DNA of 26,029 nt from a virus: positions 1 through 26,029 of the IMG/VR virus record IMGVR_UViG_3300037087_000069. One strand, written 5' to 3'. Below, piece by piece: positions 14,831-22,610 of the stretch. The notes under the pieces are model-generated. The model saw only the letters and a program-made list of their open reading frames with translations. It ran no database searches and had not been told where the DNA came from. Position 1 is the first letter of the stretch; every line of letters begins with the position of its first letter. The position numbers and the translations under genes were made by a program.

Positions 14831-15292
14831 CTACGGATAAATAATCATCGGCTTGCTCATCGCCTTTTCGAGCTCTACCCGAATAAGTCGCTCTGCTCCA
14901 TTACCCCAAATCGAATGAGCCCCACTGTCTCCAAAATATGAGAGTCCGAGAATCATGATAGCATAATACTCGCATCCTTCGTGACAAAGTGTGATGAGGT
15001 CTTCGAATCGAGTCATTCGATTGTCGACCCAAAATTCGTCTCTCGGCGTGAAAGGCCATCGTCCCCAATTGCTGCCCATGATCACATCCTGATATTCGGT
15101 CTTCTGCTTCGCTATCCATCCGAAATCGGCTATGTAGCACTTCATCATCGGTAATCCGAGTGCAGTTAAATCCATCGTCGCTATACGGCGGAGTCGAGGC
15201 CAATCGTCGTATGCGAGCGGTTCAATCGATGCTTCCCATTTAATCGAGCTCCGGACGATATTGAGTAATTGAGGGAGAGTATATTCACGCAT
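14831..15292 (-). CDS. Protein of unknown function, last gene of the portal operon
   Basis: A 153-residue soluble protein. I use ATG at 15292 because AGGAGG lies seven bases upstream. The longer frame from 15331 would overlap the minor head gene and has no such site. The second half begins MMKCYIADFGW and later reads LITLCHEGCEYYAIMILGL, then GAHSIWGNGAERLIRVELEKA and MSKPMIIYP. This faintly resembles small nucleoside-deoxyribosyltransferase-like proteins (DUF4406/DUF1937 type), which share a 'YIA' start, a G-x-E-x2-(A) helix and a closing strand 'kP-v-i'. The similarity is weak, and the first half has no match. A role in nucleotide or DNA metabolism is only a guess. The terminator at 14771-14820 follows. 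Confidence 0.7.
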   Translation of the reverse strand: MREYTLPQLLNIVRSSIKWEASIEPLAYDDWPRLRRIATMDLTALGLPMMKCYIADFGWIAKQKTEYQDVIMGSNWGRWPFTPRDEFWVDNRMTRFEDLITLCHEGCEYYAIMILGLSYFGDSGAHSIWGNGAERLIRVELEKAMSKPMIIYP

Positions 15293-15303
15293 GATCGATC
15301 CTC

Positions 15304-16266
15304 CTATTGATCGTAATATTGAGCTTTCCACGTATCGAGATAATCAACATCTTCGCCATTCGCCCACGATACGAGATCATCAACAAAATCCTGTCGTTCC
15401 ATGAGAACTGCCACAATTTGACAAAGGCACGAAGGATGAGGATAGTCCGGAATCTCGTCTTCCTGGTAAGGGCTGCCTGCTTCCAAATCTGGACAATCGC
15501 AATTCCAGTCCTCACTCGTATTACGTACCCAGTTGTACCCTGTCACGCTCGGGGTCATTCGCCCGGCAGATACCGCGCTATCCTGGATAGCCATATACAT
15601 TTCACTTCGGACGAGCCGCAAGGCGTTATAATCGACATCCCGTCCTATTCGCGTTCTCCAACCGGGCTCATCTTTGACGAGATCGCCGTATCGTTTCGCA
15701 AGGGCTTCCCTGCCTTCGGATACGTAGACCTCGATATCTCGAGCTATGTCGATAGCGTCTCTGCCCATTGCGGTTCCGACGGAAATGACACGTTTGATGG
15801 AGTTCTGGAATCCATTCGAAATATTCCAGATTCGCTCCGAGAAGGCGTATCCATCGGTGTAAACCCTGTTGACCATGGACTCTACCATTGAGCGCGATAC
15901 TCCCGCGAACATGGACACAATCCCGCTCTTCGTAATCTTGCCACCCGCATATTTCATTACATCGATGAGATATTTCTCGTTTATCCCGGCGATTATGTCC
16001 GCACCCTCTTCCACGGATAGCGATAATTGGGCCCGTAGTTCACTTCGAATGTCGGAAGCCGCCGATTCGAGTTCTGCCTTGATTCTCGACCATGAAGCGG
16101 AAGTGAGTACCGATAATTCCCGCTCTGTCGCGTCCTGGACGATCCTTGCGACCTTTCCTGCGGCTTCCTCGTAAATATCATGTATCTTCTTAACGGTCGC
16201 ACGGGTAAGCTTTGAGAAGCTTTTACGGGCTTTCCCGTATGCCCGGATAAACTGAGCTTCGGTCAT
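15304..16266 (-). CDS. Minor head / head morphogenesis protein (SPP1 gp7-like)
   Basis: A 320-residue protein of the minor head family, in which SPP1 gp7 and Mu gpF bind the portal and help DNA exit and head assembly. The N-terminal 200 residues are helical. The diagnostic C-terminal part reads RLVRSEMYMAIQDSAVSAG, then GYNWVRNTSEDWNCDCPDLE, and IPDYPHPSCLCQIVAV near residues 210-300. The Cys/His residues in 'CDCPDLEAG' and 'PHP-x-CLC' match the family's metal-binding-like motif 'D-x-R-x(2)-C-x(7-)-G-x(n)-PPHP-x-C-R-C'. ATG at 16266 overlaps the preceding small gene's stop (ATGA). It sits right after the portal and a small protein, as expected. Confidence 0.9.
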   Translation of the reverse strand: MTEAQFIRAYGKARKSFSKLTRATVKKIHDIYEEAAGKVARIVQDATERELSVLTSASWSRIKAELESAASDIRSELRAQLSLSVEEGADIIAGINEKYLIDVMKYAGGKITKSGIVSMFAGVSRSMVESMVNRVYTDGYAFSERIWNISNGFQNSIKRVISVGTAMGRDAIDIARDIEVYVSEGREALAKRYGDLVKDEPGWRTRIGRDVDYNALRLVRSEMYMAIQDSAVSAGRMTPSVTGYNWVRNTSEDWNCDCPDLEAGSPYQEDEIPDYPHPSCLCQIVAVLMERQDFVDDLVSWANGEDVDYLDTWKAQYYDQ

Positions 16267-16496
16267 ATAATCTCATATCCGAAATGAATATGCAGATCAT
16301 GCGGTGTATTCTTAATTATTGCCTTGATTGCCTTTTTTATATCGCCATGTCTCCACGGATTAACCTTCCTGAAAAGTACCACGTATTCGCCCTTCTCTTT
16401 TCCTTCGATAATCGAATATCCCTGGTAGAAGAAGCTTCTTAGAATGCGCTCTATACCAGCGCAATTGCGGATGATTGTATCCTCAGGCTCTTTCAT
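16263..16496 (-). CDS. Small protein between portal and minor head gene, unknown
   Basis: The predicted 77-residue protein starts at ATG 16496, which has GGGGAG six bases upstream. The frame also contains an ATG at 16517 overlapping the portal stop (ATGA) but with no ribosome site, so the downstream one is preferred. Visible pattern: ILRSFFYQGYSIIEGKEKGEY, then VVLFRKVNPWRHGDIKKAIK, then HDLHIHFGYEII. It looks like a small alpha/beta fold with a basic helix, with no motif I recognise. Its stop overlaps the minor head start by four bases, so it belongs to the same translational block. A role in head assembly is possible but not shown. Confidence 0.65.
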   Translation of the reverse strand: MKEPEDTIIRNCAGIERILRSFFYQGYSIIEGKEKGEYVVLFRKVNPWRHGDIKKAIKAIIKNTPHDLHIHFGYEII

Positions 16497-16513
16497 GACC
16501 GTCTCCCCGCATC

Positions 16514-18121
16514 TCATGGCTTCGGCATCGGTATTACAGGTTCAGGAACAACTTCAGGTGTTTTATCCCCTGTCGGTACCGGGTCCTCTTCTGGAAGCCC
16601 CGTTTCGGTATCCTGCCCATCCTCATTATCCCAATCATTCAGGTCCATTATATCCGAATATGTCATTCCAGAGAAAGCTTTGTGCTTTGCCATATCTGAA
16701 AGACCTTTGTCAAATTCTTCCTGCGTATCCGGTGTAAGTTCAGGATAGAACCGCTGGTAGAAATTGTACATAATCTCTTTCGAAATTCCGGCAGATGTAA
16801 CGAGCGATGACATCGCAGAGGCGAAACTACCGAGAATCTGCGCTTTGATGCGCTCCGGAATAAGATCAAGGGCATTCCACTCAATTTCTACGGGTATATC
16901 CGGAATAATGGCAAGTTTGGCCATTGCCCGGATTCTTGCCGTGGCCTGAAAAAGCTTTTTATATGGCTCTATCTTCTGGTCTTGCTTGTCGCCGATGAAT
17001 TGAACGACGAGATCGACTTGGTTATCTGCGCTGGCAAGATTGCCCTCTACTTTGGTTCCCCACATGAGTTCAGGTATTCCTGAGCCCTGCACGAGCTTCC
17101 AATAGATTTGAGATAGCTTTTTCTCATATGCGTCATGGGCTCCTTGCGGCCAAAGATATTCCGTCTTTTCCTTGTCGTACAGGTTGAGAATGAAATCATT
17201 CATCGCGACATCGAGTTCGGTGATATCGGCGAACCCGTTGTTCTTGAGCCACATTTCAGGATCGGACACGCTCTGAATCTGTTTTGGCTTGAACCGGATG
17301 AGGAACTGAGACGATGCGAGATCGGTATCGTGATAGTTTTTTAGATCGGTAAGAATGCGCTCATAATCTGAATGTCCGCGCACTTCGTTTCCGTCCCGGT
17401 TATTTGCGAACGGAATAGGCAGAATCCCGAGAACGTTATTGAAAGTCATCGTCTTGAGATACCCGGGAAGCGCGGTATTCCCTCCAAGCCATTCGACGAC
17501 AAGCTTTTCTTTCGTAAACGAGCGTCTTCTCCGCACGATCGCAACCGTGAGATAATCAACAGTAACGACGAGTTCCTCGTCAACTATGAGCTTTACGACT
17601 TCCCCGGTTTCGAGATCGCGCACAATATCGGAAATGGAGTCGTCCGGGATAAACTCCCAAACGTCCTTATTAAGCTTAGAAGACCAGAAAGGCCATATCC
17701 AGCATGTCGCGTCTCTATGGCTCTGTAAATGGATCATGCGGAAATCTGCGGAATGATCCTCAACGATCCGGGTATATTCAGCCTGCAAATTCTCGTCTTT
17801 GACTTTCGGTATCGGCATACCCATGAGCATGAGAGGAACCATGATCGGCGTGAATGCGAGCGATCCGGCGAGTTTGAGCCCCGGTGCAGCGTTATGCCAT
17901 AGCCCACGGGTAAGAGCGATATTACAGGCAAATCCGTCAGTCCAATCCACGGTCTGCGGTCGGCGTGTCGGATAGAGAATAGGGTTGACGACCTTTTGCT
18001 GTATGTCATTTCGCTCCCATACTGGATCGTAGAACATCATCTGCCATTGATAGGTGTTCATGGCGGACCCGTTCTTATTTCGCGGTATGTCTTCGAACAC
18101 GTTATTCTGTGAAAAGCTCAT
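16514..18121 (-). CDS. Portal protein
   Basis: The 535-residue product is the portal, the dodecameric ring through which DNA is packaged. It lies right after the large terminase (4-base ATGA overlap) and before the minor head gene. It has the expected layout: a short N-terminal part (MSFSQNNVFEDIPRNKNGSA), a wing-like beta-rich part (VWEFIPDDSISDIVRDLETGEV), and a central core with LPIPFANNRDGNEVRGHSDY and LKNYHDTDLASSQFLIRF. Long helices follow, including EKKLSQIYWKLVQGSGIPE and MWGTKVEGNLASADNQVD, a segment typical of portal crown/clip regions. The C-terminus is acidic and proline-rich (EEDPVPTGDKTPEVVPEP), probably disordered. I do not assign a sequence subfamily. Length and position make the call secure. 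Confidence 0.88.
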   Translation of the reverse strand: MSFSQNNVFEDIPRNKNGSAMNTYQWQMMFYDPVWERNDIQQKVVNPILYPTRRPQTVDWTDGFACNIALTRGLWHNAAPGLKLAGSLAFTPIMVPLMLMGMPIPKVKDENLQAEYTRIVEDHSADFRMIHLQSHRDATCWIWPFWSSKLNKDVWEFIPDDSISDIVRDLETGEVVKLIVDEELVVTVDYLTVAIVRRRRSFTKEKLVVEWLGGNTALPGYLKTMTFNNVLGILPIPFANNRDGNEVRGHSDYERILTDLKNYHDTDLASSQFLIRFKPKQIQSVSDPEMWLKNNGFADITELDVAMNDFILNLYDKEKTEYLWPQGAHDAYEKKLSQIYWKLVQGSGIPELMWGTKVEGNLASADNQVDLVVQFIGDKQDQKIEPYKKLFQATARIRAMAKLAIIPDIPVEIEWNALDLIPERIKAQILGSFASAMSSLVTSAGISKEIMYNFYQRFYPELTPDTQEEFDKGLSDMAKHKAFSGMTYSDIMDLNDWDNEDGQDTETGLPEEDPVPTGDKTPEVVPEPVIPMPKP

Positions 18122-19434
18122 CTCTGCCTCCTCTTCGCCATTCCATCGCGGATAGACTTATCGAATAGTATATCATTTCCAGCATAACACAACAACAAAG
18201 CATCAGCCTTATCTGGAGATTTCCCACCATTGCGTTTTTTATAAACATCCTTCGGCTCTATTTTTTTCCTGCTATATTTGTCATATCCATATCTTCGACC
18301 TGATAATTGGGACATCAATTCCGGATCATCGGGAATATCAGCCTCATCCATAGGGAATTCGAACCACATCTCATCAGCCTTGGTTTCATATAAATCTTGA
18401 TTCGAAGCTCTTTCACCGAATCCTACCTCAATAACCTTTGCACCTTTCTTCCTCAATACGTCGATAACGCCAGGGTTATATCCTGAATCAATCTTTATCG
18501 CATACGAAGGATCCCTATCGGCCATATCCCAAACCGCGTCAGCGACTTCGTTTGTATCATATCCATGAACTTCTTTATGTCTCACCGTCTTCATGCCCTT
18601 GCGTCTATAAATATCTGTATTGTCTTTGCCGAATCTGGCAACATCCACACCCAATTCAGTCGCCCCTATCGCTTCTACATTCCGCGCCATGGCCCCGCGT
18701 ATACTTGCTCTATCCCAAACGCAATTGTCAGCCTGATTTTGAGGCTCCCCGCCCCATGTATGCTCTGCCAGGGCAGGATCTCGCTTATAGTCTTCTTCCA
18801 TTTCCCTTTGAAGTTCGTCAGTCCACCATGGATTGTCTATCCTTCCTGCTTCGCATTTGATAACTACGCTATCATCGCGCTGATGTTTCACGAATCTCTC
18901 ATAGACAGGATCAGCTTCTTTGACCCTGTTAAAATTGACCCATAACTCGCTGCCCGGCTTCCTGAGAGTAGGAATAAGAACATTCCACGATTCATCAGTA
19001 AGCCTTGCTGCTTCTTCACACCAAAAAACATCGAAATCCTCATACCCTTTTATAGCCTCGGATGCGCGAAGATCATGCATTCCCCTGAAGGTGAAATACG
19101 ATCCGCACGGAGAATAGATATGCTCTTTCTGGATTATCCATCCCGGATAGCGTAGGCGTTCTATGGTGTTTTTGATTATCTTATGGACTGATTCTTCGAT
19201 TGAAAGCTGTACTTCTCGAGTACAAAGTATCTTAATTTTCTCCCTGTGCGCACGCTGCACAAGCAAGGATGCAAATCCCCATGTTTTAGCGCCTGCACCA
19301 CGGCCCCCGTAAACAACTTTGATCCTGCGCGGCTCTCGAAGGATTTCGAGCTTAGGGCTTACCCTTTCAAGTTCTTCCTGTTCAAGCAAATAGATATCAC
19401 GCTCGAGTTCTTCCCGGCTACGCTTTGCGGCCAT
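18118..19434 (-). CDS. terL: Terminase large subunit
   Basis: A 438-residue DNA packaging motor with both domains visible. The ATPase has an unusual Walker A-like segment GGRGAGAKT (residues 43-51), Walker B DVFWCEEA (135-142) and a coupling-motif-like NFNR (167-170). The conserved neighbourhood ILCTREVQLSIEESVHKII places it in the PBSX-type Terminase_3 group. The nuclease domain has the RuvC-like acidic set: LGVDVARFGKD (Asp264), IKIDSGYN (Asp316) and PDKADALLL (Asp411). ATG at 19434 follows AAGGA and overlaps the IbrB-like gene by 17 bases. It cuts concatemers and pumps DNA through the portal encoded next. The Walker A has an extra Ala before the Lys compared with the common GGRGSGKS form. 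Confidence 0.95.
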   Translation of the reverse strand: MAAKRSREELERDIYLLEQEELERVSPKLEILREPRRIKVVYGGRGAGAKTWGFASLLVQRAHREKIKILCTREVQLSIEESVHKIIKNTIERLRYPGWIIQKEHIYSPCGSYFTFRGMHDLRASEAIKGYEDFDVFWCEEAARLTDESWNVLIPTLRKPGSELWVNFNRVKEADPVYERFVKHQRDDSVVIKCEAGRIDNPWWTDELQREMEEDYKRDPALAEHTWGGEPQNQADNCVWDRASIRGAMARNVEAIGATELGVDVARFGKDNTDIYRRKGMKTVRHKEVHGYDTNEVADAVWDMADRDPSYAIKIDSGYNPGVIDVLRKKGAKVIEVGFGERASNQDLYETKADEMWFEFPMDEADIPDDPELMSQLSGRRYGYDKYSRKKIEPKDVYKKRNGGKSPDKADALLLCYAGNDILFDKSIRDGMAKRRQR

Positions 19435-20068
19435 ATTTTTTCCTTAGAAGGATCTGATTTCTCGATTCCCACGACTTTGAATACTCAGTATTCTCGAATA
19501 ATTTCGAAAAGCCTGTAATATGTTTTAAGCGAAGGAGCTCTTCAGGTTCCATTCCGAGCTGATTACATATCTCTTTATCATCCCATCCGCCGTCAAGCAT
19601 TTCGAATACTATATTCGCCATCCCTTTTACTGAATGTTTCCCACGGGCCCGGTTATGCCTGATAGTCGAAGCCATCCTGTCATTGATATCTTTATCAATT
19701 ATAACAATTGGCAGCATCCCTTTATTCCTATCGTAAATATCCTTATTGTTCTTACATACAAAATATCGGTGAAAGCCGTCAACGATTATATACTTGTCAA
19801 TCTCCTTATCGTAGATTGTTACGATTGGCTGAGTGTATCCGTCGTTAAGAATCGAAACATAAAGAAGCTTCATCTCGATCTTGGCTACTGAATTAGGATT
19901 ATAATCATTAGCTTGTATTTTATCGACAGGCACCCATAATACACGGTCAATAGGTTGGCTTTTAAGTTCAGATAATTCTTTGTGTATCCAATCACGTATG
20001 GTGTTGAGAAACTCGATCTTATCATCCTTCTCGTTATATTCCTTTTTTAAATCAACTAGATAATTCAT
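19418..20068 (-). CDS. ibrB: IbrB-like ParB/sulfiredoxin-fold protein
   Basis: A 216-residue ParB-type protein that I recognise as IbrB-like. It has VPVDKIQANDYNPNSVA (47-62), ILNDGYTQPIVT (73-84), DKYIIVDGFHRYFV (91-104), the DGFHR nucleotide-site motif, TIRHNRARGKH (135-145), and a helical end with NQLGMEPEELLRLKHITGF. E. coli IbrB works with IbrA to control immunoglobulin-binding protein genes. Related ParB-fold proteins have CTP-hydrolysing, nuclease or DNA-binding roles. An IbrA-like gene lies two genes upstream. I use ATG at 20068, one base past the methyltransferase stop, with GGAA upstream. ATGs at 20077 or 20104 are also possible. Function in phage is unknown; DNA modification or regulation is plausible. 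Confidence 0.85.
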   Translation of the reverse strand: MNYLVDLKKEYNEKDDKIEFLNTIRDWIHKELSELKSQPIDRVLWVPVDKIQANDYNPNSVAKIEMKLLYVSILNDGYTQPIVTIYDKEIDKYIIVDGFHRYFVCKNNKDIYDRNKGMLPIVIIDKDINDRMASTIRHNRARGKHSVKGMANIVFEMLDGGWDDKEICNQLGMEPEELLRLKHITGFSKLFENTEYSKSWESRNQILLRKKYGRKA

Positions 20069-20069
20069 A

Positions 20070-20690
20070 TCATACATTCCGTATGAAGTCGACCAAAATT
20101 GCAAGTCTTTTTTTATTCAATTCAGTGCCTACAAATCTTTTATTATTTAGATATGCATATTTACCGACCAAGCCTCTACCCATACATAAATCTCCAATAC
20201 AAGTATAAGAATGATTCTTACAAATCCATTCTATTATTTTCTCTTCATCTAAATTTTGCAATTCAGGATAATATAAACTGTTATTGCAAGATTGAATTAT
20301 CCAGCATTTATTTTTAACATTATTATAATATTTGGATTCATAGATAACTACATTTGTAAATCTTTTTTCGCACTCATTTATAAAAATATTTTTATTGCTC
20401 TTAAATACCTCTAAAAATAAATATTTAGGTTTTATTTCATCTATTCTTTTAAAAAGAGATTTATAAAATATATCAAATGAATTATAATTTTGTTGATCTG
20501 CTTTTGTATAAAAAGTAGTAAGATTACCTTTGCTGCATGGAGGATCACAAAAAATAGTATCCGCCTCTTTCATGAATTCAGGTAATTCTAATATCAAATC
20601 ACATACTTTAAGGCTTGATTTATTAGGCAGTTCAATAACTCCATTCATATTATATTTTTTATATATTCCCCCATATTCCCATTTATTCAT
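20070..20690 (-). CDS. Putative DNA amino-methyltransferase, very AT-rich
   Basis: A 206-residue protein with DNA N6-adenine/N4-cytosine methyltransferase features. Residues 43-52 contain ADTIFCDPPC, a variant of catalytic motif IV (usually DPPY/NPPY). Residues 165-185 contain IGDLCMGRGLVG, a motif I-like SAM site, followed by FVGTELNKKRL. The order IV then I is that of beta-class enzymes. Having C in place of Y in DPPC is unusual, so activity is not certain. The start is ATG at 20690, with AAGGAG seven bases upstream. The gene has extreme base composition (12 G/C in 60 at 20281-20340, against 26 in 60 at 21001-21060 in its neighbour), a strong sign of recent transfer. It sits between the IbrA- and IbrB-like genes. 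Confidence 0.75.
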   Translation of the reverse strand: MNKWEYGGIYKKYNMNGVIELPNKSSLKVCDLILELPEFMKEADTIFCDPPCSKGNLTTFYTKADQQNYNSFDIFYKSLFKRIDEIKPKYLFLEVFKSNKNIFINECEKRFTNVVIYESKYYNNVKNKCWIIQSCNNSLYYPELQNLDEEKIIEWICKNHSYTCIGDLCMGRGLVGKYAYLNNKRFVGTELNKKRLAILVDFIRNV

Positions 20691-20691
20691 A

Positions 20692-21822
20692 TTAAATCTC
20701 CTTTTTTCCAAAATGCCCTCTACCTGCTTTTTTGACTATATCATAATTAACCGGATCGCGTTCTCGATTGCCTAATGTTGTAAACTCAAAATCATTTAAA
20801 ATAAGAGTATTAACGCAAGCCCTGTTCATTAATTCATAACAGCTCAACCCGTCGTATTTCTTATCAACTTGGTCAAACTTTTTCTTGTATATTACTTTAT
20901 CAGTATTTATAGAAATCAATTTATCAAGTAAGTAATCTCGGTACTCTTTCCAATCTTTAAACATATAAGGGAGATCGTAACTATAAAAATCTTTAGCCCC
21001 AAAATGAGCAGCTGTATTGATTCCGTCTAATCTCGCGGATATTTTTTCCCATGTAGCCGGTTCTATTTCTTGCAATAAAAATAGAGAATGCACGGATGTT
21101 TCATGGTGTAGATTGGATACCCTCATTTTCTGTGCTGAAATACCGTATCGATAATATTCGTCGTACACTTTATTGTAATCGCATTTATGATCGAATATAT
21201 ATTTCCATATATCGGAATAACTCCAATCGTAAAGCGGATAAAAAGTATAATGCTCGAGTCTTTTATTCAGCGTCTTGCCGTATGTAACGTGCTTATACTT
21301 CGCGTAATGAGTAAGCGCCAAAAATCTGGTAGGGCTTTCCTCTGCTCGTACACCCGCGATATATGCCGTCTTTGTCGAATTGAATAAGACCTTGATTATA
21401 GCGGCGAATAGATCGTGGAATCTGTCAGTTCCGAATACATTCTCAGTGATCGCCAATTCTGATTTCGGCCTCATCCAGTTTTTCTCATCTTCCGGATTCC
21501 AGCACATAAGCCATTTATTAGAATGTGAAGTAGCATTGAGTATCTTTATTGGCATTTGGAACCATAGAGGATTGATTCCCTTTTTATGCATTACTCGATC
21601 TACATAGTCTATAGTACTTTGCCATTCGGCTTCCTGGTCTATGAAGATCACATTTAATGGTAACCTTTTTCTCCTCTTTGCTACCTCAAGGCATAGATTC
21701 AAAATCACCGTCGAATCCTTGCCGCCCGAAAAGGATACTATGATATTGGGAAATTCGTCGAAGAGATATTCAATCCGTTCTATAGCCTTATCATAGACAT
21801 TGGCCGATCCGTAGATCTTCAT
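20692..21822 (-). CDS. ibrA: IbrA-like PP-loop (PAPS reductase-family) protein
   Basis: A 376-residue PP-loop ATPase-type protein. The motif FSGGKDSTV is at residues 31-39, with VYDKAIERIEYLFDEFPNI before it and LPLNVIFIDQEAEWQSTI after it. Later segments (WMRPKSELAITENVFG, IAGVRAEESPTRFLAL, PLYDWSYSDIWKYIF) match the DUF3440/IbrA type of the phosphoadenosine-phosphosulfate reductase superfamily. These proteins activate substrates with ATP. DndC, used in DNA phosphorothioation, is a distant relative. There is a short AGGG site before ATG 21822, and the start overlaps the upstream methyltransferase stop (ATGA). Enzyme function in phage is not known. Association with methyltransferases and ParB-like genes suggests a nucleic acid substrate or regulatory role. 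Confidence 0.88.
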   Translation of the reverse strand: MKIYGSANVYDKAIERIEYLFDEFPNIIVSFSGGKDSTVILNLCLEVAKRRKRLPLNVIFIDQEAEWQSTIDYVDRVMHKKGINPLWFQMPIKILNATSHSNKWLMCWNPEDEKNWMRPKSELAITENVFGTDRFHDLFAAIIKVLFNSTKTAYIAGVRAEESPTRFLALTHYAKYKHVTYGKTLNKRLEHYTFYPLYDWSYSDIWKYIFDHKCDYNKVYDEYYRYGISAQKMRVSNLHHETSVHSLFLLQEIEPATWEKISARLDGINTAAHFGAKDFYSYDLPYMFKDWKEYRDYLLDKLISINTDKVIYKKKFDQVDKKYDGLSCYELMNRACVNTLILNDFEFTTLGNRERDPVNYDIVKKAGRGHFGKKEI

Positions 21823-22610
21823 TTTTGCCCTGAGATTATGATGAAATTATGATAGTCAATTCTATCGCCCGGCAGATATTCATGATTGCAGATTGAATGC
21901 TTGAGTTGTATACAGGCGAGATCATATGTCTTTGGCTTATAATCCGGCTGATAGAACATGATAAAGTATCGGCCCCCGTCCTTAACGTAATCGAGTATAT
22001 CTATGACTGAGCGCTCCTCTATATAGCTCGCAGCCCCGAATAAAGATATTACAAGATCAAACTTCGCGTTAAAGTAAAATGATTCGAAGCATGAATGCTG
22101 GACCTCGGAATGAGGATGTTTCGCCTTTAACAATGCGAGCATATTCAATGATGAATCTATGCCGAGGTAATTGCTCGTTTTGCAGTTATCGAGAAATAGA
22201 CCGGTACCGCACCCTATATCAAGCACCGATTCACCCTCTTTATGTCCAATCATGGACATTATTTCAGCATTCTCTTTCACGCTATTTTCATCGGTGAAGA
22301 AAGAATCGTATTTCTCGGCTATAGCATCATACGGACTTGATTTCTTCAGCTTTGCCCTATTTATCAGAATGGTTGTTTCAATCGGATCCCCCATGGTCCA
22401 ATAGCAATAATCATTCACATCCAAATATCGATAGGTACGCTTCCCAAAAGATCTTGAATACCCTTTGGCCCGTATGTAGAGTACTACGTCGATAAAATCT
22501 TGATCTGATTTCCAGTTCTTCCGGAGAGAATAATCATGCGGCATTTGCGGCATTGTCTTTGCGAATATCCATACCTGCTCTATGAGCTGTTGCGCTACTT
22601 TGTTGAACAT
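21819..22610 (-). CDS. Two-domain SAM-dependent methyltransferase
   Basis: The 263-residue product has two parts. Residues 1-90 form a separate domain with QVWIFAKTMPQMPHDYSLR, RTYRYLDVNDYCYWTMGDPIE and TTILINRAK. I recall similar stretches, with a Trp-start, 'TMP-x2-PH-Y', 'Y-x-Y-L-x(4)-Y-x-YW' and 'T-x2-NR', in phage and bacterial proteins of unknown role. Residues 120-263 are a class I methyltransferase: motif I VLDIGCGTGLFLDN (129-142), YLGIDSSLNM (147-156) and FDLVISLFGAASY. ATG at 22610 overlaps the stop of the ParB-like gene (TAATG) and has no strong ribosome site, so coupling is likely. The substrate is unknown. DNA, RNA or a small molecule are possible, and the genetic company favours nucleic acid. 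Confidence 0.8.
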   Translation of the reverse strand: MFNKVAQQLIEQVWIFAKTMPQMPHDYSLRKNWKSDQDFIDVVLYIRAKGYSRSFGKRTYRYLDVNDYCYWTMGDPIETTILINRAKLKKSSPYDAIAEKYDSFFTDENSVKENAEIMSMIGHKEGESVLDIGCGTGLFLDNCKTSNYLGIDSSLNMLALLKAKHPHSEVQHSCFESFYFNAKFDLVISLFGAASYIEERSVIDILDYVKDGGRYFIMFYQPDYKPKTYDLACIQLKHSICNHEYLPGDRIDYHNFIIISGQK

